Assembly (NCBI GenBank): GCA_003517945.1
Contig: DOZP01000364.1
Location: 310-13,624 of the forward strand
Direction: 5' to 3'
Origin: Porphyromonadaceae bacterium
Lineage (GTDB): Bacteria > Bacteroidota > Bacteroidia > Bacteroidales > Tannerellaceae
Length of the DNA stretch: 13,315 nucleotides
The position numbers were made by a program, and so were the translations under genes. The notes beneath the pieces are model-generated. The model did not search any database and was not told the DNA's origin. It saw only the letters and a program-made list of their open reading frames with translations. Shown here piece by piece: positions 8,278 to 13,315 of the stretch (its first letter is position 1; each line of letters starts with the position of its first letter).

Positions 8278-11200
8278 ATGAAAAAGATCTTACTTATCTA
8301 TCTATGTTGTTTTACTACCGCTTATGCCCATTCTTTTTCTATAAGGCATTTGGGAGTAGAAAATGGCCTCTCCAATAATTATATTGTTGACATAACACAA
8401 GACAAGCAAGGATGTGTGTGGATAGCCACCGAATCCGGGCTAAATAGATTTGATGGTCATAACTTTACTACATACACGACAAGAAATTCTAATCTTGTAA
8501 GTAATGAATTGAATACATTATTGTTTGATGAAGAACAGAATATACTTTGGATAGGCACTCAGCGGGAAGGTATCAGCTTATTTGATTTCACTACCCAAGT
8601 TTTTTCAAACTTAACGACGGCTGAAGGACTTGCCACAAATGATGTTACGCGGCTTTCCCATGCTACTGATAGTGGTATTTGGATTACACATTACCACTTG
8701 GGCGTGGAACACTATAATAAGAAGACCAAAGAATTGACTCTTTATGGAAACCGGAATATAAAAGGTATGAAAACGTATAATTGGTGTTCTCTCGATGATG
8801 GGAATGGAAACCTGTATGTCGGACATGCTTTGGACGGGTTAAGTATCATAGATATCCATAATAAAACCACCCGAAACCTGAAACATGATCCGGAGAACCC
8901 GCTAAGTATTCCGGGAAACTCCGTGCGAACCATCTGCATAGACAGGTTTAATAATATATGGTTGGGGACTAATCACGGGTTAGCTCTATTCAACCCGATT
9001 ACAGAAACGTTTACGACGTTTAAGCATCATCCCGGGAACCCACGTTCTTTAGGTTCCAACAGTATCTATTCCATTCGTGAGATGAAAGACGGGAATCTAT
9101 GGATAAGCACGGATATGGCAGGAGTGAGCATTCTCAATCTGAATAATCTTACGCTGCGCGACCCTCAACATATTGATTTCGTAAATATATCCGATGCAGG
9201 CGAACAAAACAGCCTGGCTTCGACCAACATCATGTGCCTGTTTCAAGATGCTTTTGAGAATATCTGGATAGGAAATCGCCGGAAGGGCATTGACTTTATC
9301 AGTAAAATTCAGCCGGTCTTTCAATCCATAGATCCTCAACATAATTCTGATAATAATCAAATCTGGAGTACGTACATGGACCTTAACGGACACATTTGGA
9401 TTGGTGGGGACCGTGAACTAACCCTTTTCGAAGACGGTAAATTGAAAAAGAAAGTTGATATAAGTCCCTATGTATCCCATCTACACAGATATATCAGTTT
9501 TATAAAGGGAGATAGTAAAGGTACTATTTGGTTGGGCATTTACCGTGGCGGATTACTACGTATGAATGCAGACAATTATAAGGTTGAGCTGCTGCCAACC
9601 AACCTGTTGGATAATATGAGTGTCCGGGATATTTTTGAGGATAAGGACGGTAAGATCTGGATAGCTACGGAAGCCGGTCTTTATTCTTTTCATAATAATG
9701 AATACAAATATGAAGAGAAAATAAACAATGCGCTTGAAGATGTAGTAATTTACAGTATTATCCGTGATGATCAGGGAAGAATGTGGATAGGGACTTTTGG
9801 AAAGGGAATACACATTTTTGATGATCACCAAGGGTTGATCGCTATATTATCAAAGGAAAATAATTTTTGCTCCAATGCCATTAACTATTTGTACAAAGAT
9901 GTTGAAGGAAGAATTTGGGCAGCTACTCGTGAAGGACTCGTTCGTATCAATGGCCATATCCTTCCAGAATATACGTTATATAATGATAATCAAGGGATTG
10001 AAAATACACATATACGAGCCATTCAGGAAGATAAATCCGGAAATATCTGGGTGAGCACCAATGCCGGAATTTCTTTATTGGATGAGCGGAAAAACAGGTT
10101 TGATAATTTCAATTATAAGGATGGCGTTCCTATTGGAGATTTCATAAACGGCGCTTCCTATTTAGCATCGGACGGAACTCTTTTCTTTGCTTCATTGAAT
10201 GGAGTTTGTTTCTTCAACCCTAAAAACCTGAGGAAAGAGCATACGATTACTCCCGTCGAAATCCTTTCTTGCAGGGGATATAACAAGAATATAGGGGAAC
10301 AATCAGGAGAAATTATTACTTTGCCGGACAAGAAGGAAATAGAACTGCCCTATAATTGGAACTCTTTTAAAATAACGTTTGCCGTTCCTGATTTTTCTCA
10401 GAGTGAATTGGTGGATTATGCTTATGCAATGGAAGGATTGGAAAGAATTTGGTACAATGCACAAGGTGAAAATCAAGTGACTTTTCGGAATATTCCGCCG
10501 GGACGATATACCTTTAAGGTAAAAGCACGTTTAAAAAATCAGGAATGGGACGAGCGTTCTTTGGCTTACCTGTCCGTACAGATTCATCCTCCTGTTTGGT
10601 TGGCTTGGTATGCTAAATTATTGTATTTATTTATTCTTAGTGTAATTATATATGCGATTATATGCTCTTATAAAAACAAACTGAAACTCAAAACATCATT
10701 GGAGTTAGAAAAGAGGAACAGCCAAAATAAGCAAGAATTGAATGAAGAGCGATTGCGTTTCTATACCAACATCACCCATGAATTGCGTACGCCTTTGACG
10801 CTCATACTTGGGCCATTGGAGGATTTGGCTTGTGATATTAAGCTGCCAAAAATGTATAAAAGAAGGATTCAGACAATTCATGATAGCGCTATGCGGTTGT
10901 TGAATCTTGTCAACCAGGTACTGGAATTCAGGAAAACCGAAACCCAAAACCGCCGATTAGTGATAAACAAAGGTGATTTAGGTAGTTTGGTTACGGAAAT
11001 AGGATTACGTTATAAAGAGCTCAATCAAAACCGCAAAATAACATTTCATATTGCTATTGAAACCGAAGATACGGTTCTTTATTATGATACCGATGTCGTG
11101 AATACGATTTTGAATAACCTGCTTTCCAATGCGTTGAAATATACGCCCGAAGGAGAAATCCGGTTGCTTATGCGATCTGTTCAATCCAATGGTGAAAAGT

Positions 11201-12318
11201 ATACCGAAATTGAAGTGTCGGATACGGGTTACGGTATTGATCCGGAAGCTTTGCCATACATATTTGATCGGTATTATCAAGCTAAGGGTAAGTATCAGGT
11301 ATCCGGAACAGGCATTGGGCTAGCGCTTGTGAAGTCGCTTACCGAACTTCACGAAGGTGAACTTAAGGTTTACAGCATATTGGGCAAGGGCACAAGCTTC
11401 ATATTCCGGTTGCTTACGGCAAATAGTTATCCTTATGCGTTGCATGCTACGGATAAACGCATGAATTCCGAGCAGCCTGTTATCCGGGAAGAGAGGCAAG
11501 AGATTGAGGAAGATAGCAATGCATTACCGATTGTACTTGTTGTTGAAGACAATACGGATATACGAGAATATATAGCCCATTCTCTTTCTGATCACTATCA
11601 GGTAATAACAGCTATAAATGGAAAGGAAGGATTGAGTTTGGCGCAACAACACATCCCTAATATCATCGTTAGCGATATTATGATGCCGGAAATGGACGGC
11701 CTCGAATTTTGTTCGTCAATGAAGAAAGATATTCGAACGAGCCATATCCCCATCATTCTGCTTACGGCAAAAGACTCCATACAAGACCGGGAGGAAGGAT
11801 ATGAAAGCGGAGCAGACTCTTATCTGACGAAACCTTTCAGTACGAAGTTACTAAGAAGCAGACTACAAAACTTATTGGACTCCCGAAGGCAATTAGCTTC
11901 CCAAACGATATCTTCGGTTAATAACGCTCATTCGGGCGAAACAAGCAAAGAATTATCCGGAATAAAAATGTCTCCGTTAGATAAATGTTTTTGGGATAAA
12001 CTGACCGCCATCATTGAGGAAAATCTTGATTTACCTACATTGGATGTTGTATTTTTAAGAGAAAGAATGTTTATGAGCAGTTCAACATTTTACAGGAAAG
12101 TAAAAGGGTTGACCAACCTTTCTCCGAACGAATTTCTCCGGAAAATAAGATTACAAAAAGCCACGGAACTACTTTTATCCGGGCAATATAACATTTCGGA
12201 AGTTACATACATGACAGGATTTAATGATGCAGCATATTTCAGAGGGTGTTTTAAGGAAGAATACGGGATGACACCAACAGAGTATTTAAAAAAGAACAAA
12301 ACAGAGGGTAAACAATAG
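8278..12318 (+). CDS. Hybrid two-component system sensor-regulator (HTCS) of the PUL
   Basis: An HTCS joins sensor kinase, receiver and DNA-binding parts in one inner-membrane protein; it typically senses an oligosaccharide in the periplasm and activates its own PUL. The 1346-aa protein has a signal peptide (1-17, cut after AYA). Repeated two-component propeller strands (W-I-G-T type, e.g. 48-52, 91-95, 227-231, 274-278, 330-333, 417-421, 460-464, 503-507, 590-594) fill about 20-650. A Y_Y_Y domain spans about 690-770 and a transmembrane helix about 776-796. The kinase core has the H-box FYTNITHELRTPL with phospho-acceptor H834, the N-box around NNLLSNALKYTPEG (946-959), and G-boxes DTGYGI (982-987) and GTGIGLAL (1010-1017). 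The receiver has acidic pocket E1090/D1091, phospho-acceptor D1133, T1163 and K1185. An AraC-type helix-turn-helix region occupies about 1240-1340. All key residues are present, so it should be active. It is divergent from the susC operon it probably controls. Confidence 0.97.
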   Translation: MKKILLIYLCCFTTAYAHSFSIRHLGVENGLSNNYIVDITQDKQGCVWIATESGLNRFDGHNFTTYTTRNSNLVSNELNTLLFDEEQNILWIGTQREGISLFDFTTQVFSNLTTAEGLATNDVTRLSHATDSGIWITHYHLGVEHYNKKTKELTLYGNRNIKGMKTYNWCSLDDGNGNLYVGHALDGLSIIDIHNKTTRNLKHDPENPLSIPGNSVRTICIDRFNNIWLGTNHGLALFNPITETFTTFKHHPGNPRSLGSNSIYSIREMKDGNLWISTDMAGVSILNLNNLTLRDPQHIDFVNISDAGEQNSLASTNIMCLFQDAFENIWIGNRRKGIDFISKIQPVFQSIDPQHNSDNNQIWSTYMDLNGHIWIGGDRELTLFEDGKLKKKVDISPYVSHLHRYISFIKGDSKGTIWLGIYRGGLLRMNADNYKVELLPTNLLDNMSVRDIFEDKDGKIWIATEAGLYSFHNNEYKYEEKINNALEDVVIYSIIRDDQGRMWIGTFGKGIHIFDDHQGLIAILSKENNFCSNAINYLYKDVEGRIWAATREGLVRINGHILPEYTLYNDNQGIENTHIRAIQEDKSGNIWVSTNAGISLLDERKNRFDNFNYKDGVPIGDFINGASYLASDGTLFFASLNGVCFFNPKNLRKEHTITPVEILSCRGYNKNIGEQSGEIITLPDKKEIELPYNWNSFKITFAVPDFSQSELVDYAYAMEGLERIWYNAQGENQVTFRNIPPGRYTFKVKARLKNQEWDERSLAYLSVQIHPPVWLAWYAKLLYLFILSVIIYAIICSYKNKLKLKTSLELEKRNSQNKQELNEERLRFYTNITHELRTPLTLILGPLEDLACDIKLPKMYKRRIQTIHDSAMRLLNLVNQVLEFRKTETQNRRLVINKGDLGSLVTEIGLRYKELNQNRKITFHIAIETEDTVLYYDTDVVNTILNNLLSNALKYTPEGEIRLLMRSVQSNGEKYTEIEVSDTGYGIDPEALPYIFDRYYQAKGKYQVSGTGIGLALVKSLTELHEGELKVYSILGKGTSFIFRLLTANSYPYALHATDKRMNSEQPVIREERQEIEEDSNALPIVLVVEDNTDIREYIAHSLSDHYQVITAINGKEGLSLAQQHIPNIIVSDIMMPEMDGLEFCSSMKKDIRTSHIPIILLTAKDSIQDREEGYESGADSYLTKPFSTKLLRSRLQNLLDSRRQLASQTISSVNNAHSGETSKELSGIKMSPLDKCFWDKLTAIIEENLDLPTLDVVFLRERMFMSSSTFYRKVKGLTNLSPNEFLRKIRLQKATELLLSGQYNISEVTYMTGFNDAAYFRGCFKEEYGMTPTEYLKKNKTEGKQ

Positions 12319-12482
12319 CAATCGAAGTTGATTTAACTTATCTCGACAAAATTATTTTGCAAAAACGGAAGCGGGATTTTCCCCGGAATCATAAGAATTG
12401 TTAATGTTTTAGGCAATAGATCATCATAAGAAATTTTTTTCATAATTTTCGAATGTTTTTTACCATAACAAACGCTAATCAC
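12319..12482 (+). promoter_or_regulatory. AT-rich intergenic region upstream of the oxidoreductase gene
   Basis: No gene or convincing terminator is seen in these 164 bp. A near match to the -7 consensus, TAATTTTC (7 of 8 positions), is at 12443-12450, 32 bp before the ATG. An exact 10-bp direct repeat ATCATAAGAA is at 12388-12397 and 12423-12432 (35-bp period). The gap suggests that the oxidoreductase has its own promoter rather than relying on readthrough from the HTCS gene, but the exact site is uncertain. Confidence 0.3.
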
Positions 12483-13315
12483 ATGGAAAGAAGGGATTTT
12501 TTAAAAAACACATTAGCAGGAGTAGCTGCATTTGGAAGTTTTTCATACGCCCGTGGCGGTATATCTGAAGTACTCGGAAAAAATGCTCCAAGCAATAAAG
12601 TCAAAATAGGATTGATCGGTTGCCGCAACCAGGGATGGAGTAACCTGAAAACTTTTCTCGAATATCCGGAAGCGGAGTGCGTTTCATTATGCGATATTGA
12701 TGATGAATGGCTTAACCAACGCGCTGCGGATCTGGAAAAAATGACCGGAAAAAAACCGAAACAGTTAGTTAAAGACTGGCGAAAAGTGATTGATAACAAA
12801 GAGGTAGATGTCGTCATCATCGGAACTCCGGATCACTGGCATTGCCTGCCGTTAATCGCTGCCTGCGAAGCCGGGAAGGATGCCTATGTGGAAAAACCGC
12901 TGGCCAACACCATTGAGGAATGTGACCTGATGGTAAAAGCTACCCGTAAATACAACCGTATTGTTCAGGTCGGGCAATGGCAGCGAAGCGATCCGCACTG
13001 GGATGAAGCCGCGGCCTATGTACAGAGCGGACAGTTGGGTCGTATCCGTACCGTCAAAGTCTGGGCGTACCAGACTTCCAAGTGGACCTTGCCGGTAGTG
13101 CCTGATTCCAACCCGCCCGCCGGCGTCGATTATGATATGTGGCTCGGCCCCGCGCCTAAACGCAATTATAACCAAAACAGATTTCATTACAATTTCCGGT
13201 TCTTCTGGGATTATGCCGGCGGACTAACGGCCGACTGGGGCGTACATCTGCTGGATTATGCCCTGAAAGGGATGAATGTCGGCCTGCCTTCCCATGTTTA
13301 TGGCGCCGGAGGAAA
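12483..13315 (+). CDS. Gfo/Idh/MocA-family oxidoreductase with Tat-like signal (3' end outside window)
   Basis: Family members are NAD(P)-dependent dehydrogenases acting on sugars, inositols or sugar acids. The 277 visible residues begin MERRDFLKNTLAG, a twin-arginine-type motif (R3, R4, F6, L7, K8) with a short hydrophobic stretch, so export by the Tat route is plausible. A Rossmann nucleotide-binding loop, KIGLIGCRNQG, is at 41-51, followed by CDIDDEW (70-76), VVIIGTPDHWH (110-120) and the family signature VEKPLA (136-141), whose K138 is the usual active-site lysine. DWGVHLLDYA (251-260) carries the conserved histidine (H255) of the C-terminal substrate domain. The frame is open to the right edge. 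The gene follows the HTCS by 164 bp on the same strand. Its substrate cannot be read; a sugar-acid or glycoside oxidation linked to the PUL is possible. GH109 proteins share this fold, but I see nothing specific enough to assign GH109. Confidence 0.9.
   Translation, partial: MERRDFLKNTLAGVAAFGSFSYARGGISEVLGKNAPSNKVKIGLIGCRNQGWSNLKTFLEYPEAECVSLCDIDDEWLNQRAADLEKMTGKKPKQLVKDWRKVIDNKEVDVVIIGTPDHWHCLPLIAACEAGKDAYVEKPLANTIEECDLMVKATRKYNRIVQVGQWQRSDPHWDEAAAYVQSGQLGRIRTVKVWAYQTSKWTLPVVPDSNPPAGVDYDMWLGPAPKRNYNQNRFHYNFRFFWDYAGGLTADWGVHLLDYALKGMNVGLPSHVYGAGG

Noticed and set aside
12355..12364. Palindrome TTTTGCAAAA
   Set aside because: It is short, AT-rich and has no loop; it is easily expected by chance and has no partner site.
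12371..12386. Possible HTCS terminator hairpin (GGGATTTTCCC and flanks)
   Set aside because: The stem is only about 4 bp and no T-run follows, so it does not support a terminator call.
12479..13187. Two minus-strand open frames (12479-12820 and 12852-13187) at the right end
   Set aside because: Both are antisense to the Gfo/Idh/MocA gene, whose Rossmann and EKP motifs read clearly on the plus strand.
12483..13315. Assignment of the oxidoreductase as a GH109 alpha-N-acetylgalactosaminidase
   Set aside because: The fold and signal are shared, but the visible motifs fit the wider Gfo/Idh/MocA family and the C-terminal part is missing.

Overview
The window is a polysaccharide utilization locus (PUL) fragment from a Bacteroidota genome, most likely order Bacteroidales. 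The evidence is a SusC/SusD pair, a one-polypeptide hybrid two-component system (HTCS), Bacteroidota-type -7 promoter elements (TAnnTTTG), and a lipoprotein with an acidic residue pair after the lipidated cysteine. The genus cannot be read from the sequence alone.

Left part, minus strand (read right to left from 8072 to 35): a SusC-like TonB-dependent transporter (8072-4728), a SusD-like surface glycan-binding lipoprotein 10 bp downstream (4717-2684), a strong hairpin followed by a T-run, then a family GH115 alpha-glucuronidase (2584-35). The 34 bases left of the GH115 stop hold no recognisable feature, and the operon may continue past the edge.

Centre: a 205-bp divergent intergenic region (8073-8277). 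It carries a candidate -7 element for each direction (8138-8145 minus for susC, 8245-8252 plus for the regulator). Between them lies an exact 10-bp direct repeat, AATTGACCAA, with a 22-bp period (8175-8184 and 8197-8206). This is a good candidate operator for the adjacent regulator.

Right part, plus strand: an HTCS sensor-regulator of 1346 aa (8278-12318), a 164-bp AT-rich gap, and the first 277 codons of a Gfo/Idh/MocA-family NAD(P)-dependent oxidoreductase with a Tat-like N-terminus (12483 to the right edge, incomplete).

Likely joint function (inference): the periplasmic propeller of the HTCS senses a glucuronic-acid-decorated oligosaccharide, probably from glucuronoxylan because GH115 enzymes remove (4-O-methyl)glucuronic acid from xylan. 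Its AraC-type output domain then activates susC-susD-GH115. SusCD bind and import the oligosaccharide, and GH115 strips the uronic acid in the periplasm. No xylanase, xylosidase or esterase is visible, so the backbone-cleaving enzymes must lie outside the window or in another locus. I see no CRISPR array, tRNA, rRNA, insertion sequence or phage gene. The architecture is a known type. The parts most worth checking are the operator-like repeat, the susD/GH115 hairpin, and the partly visible oxidoreductase.
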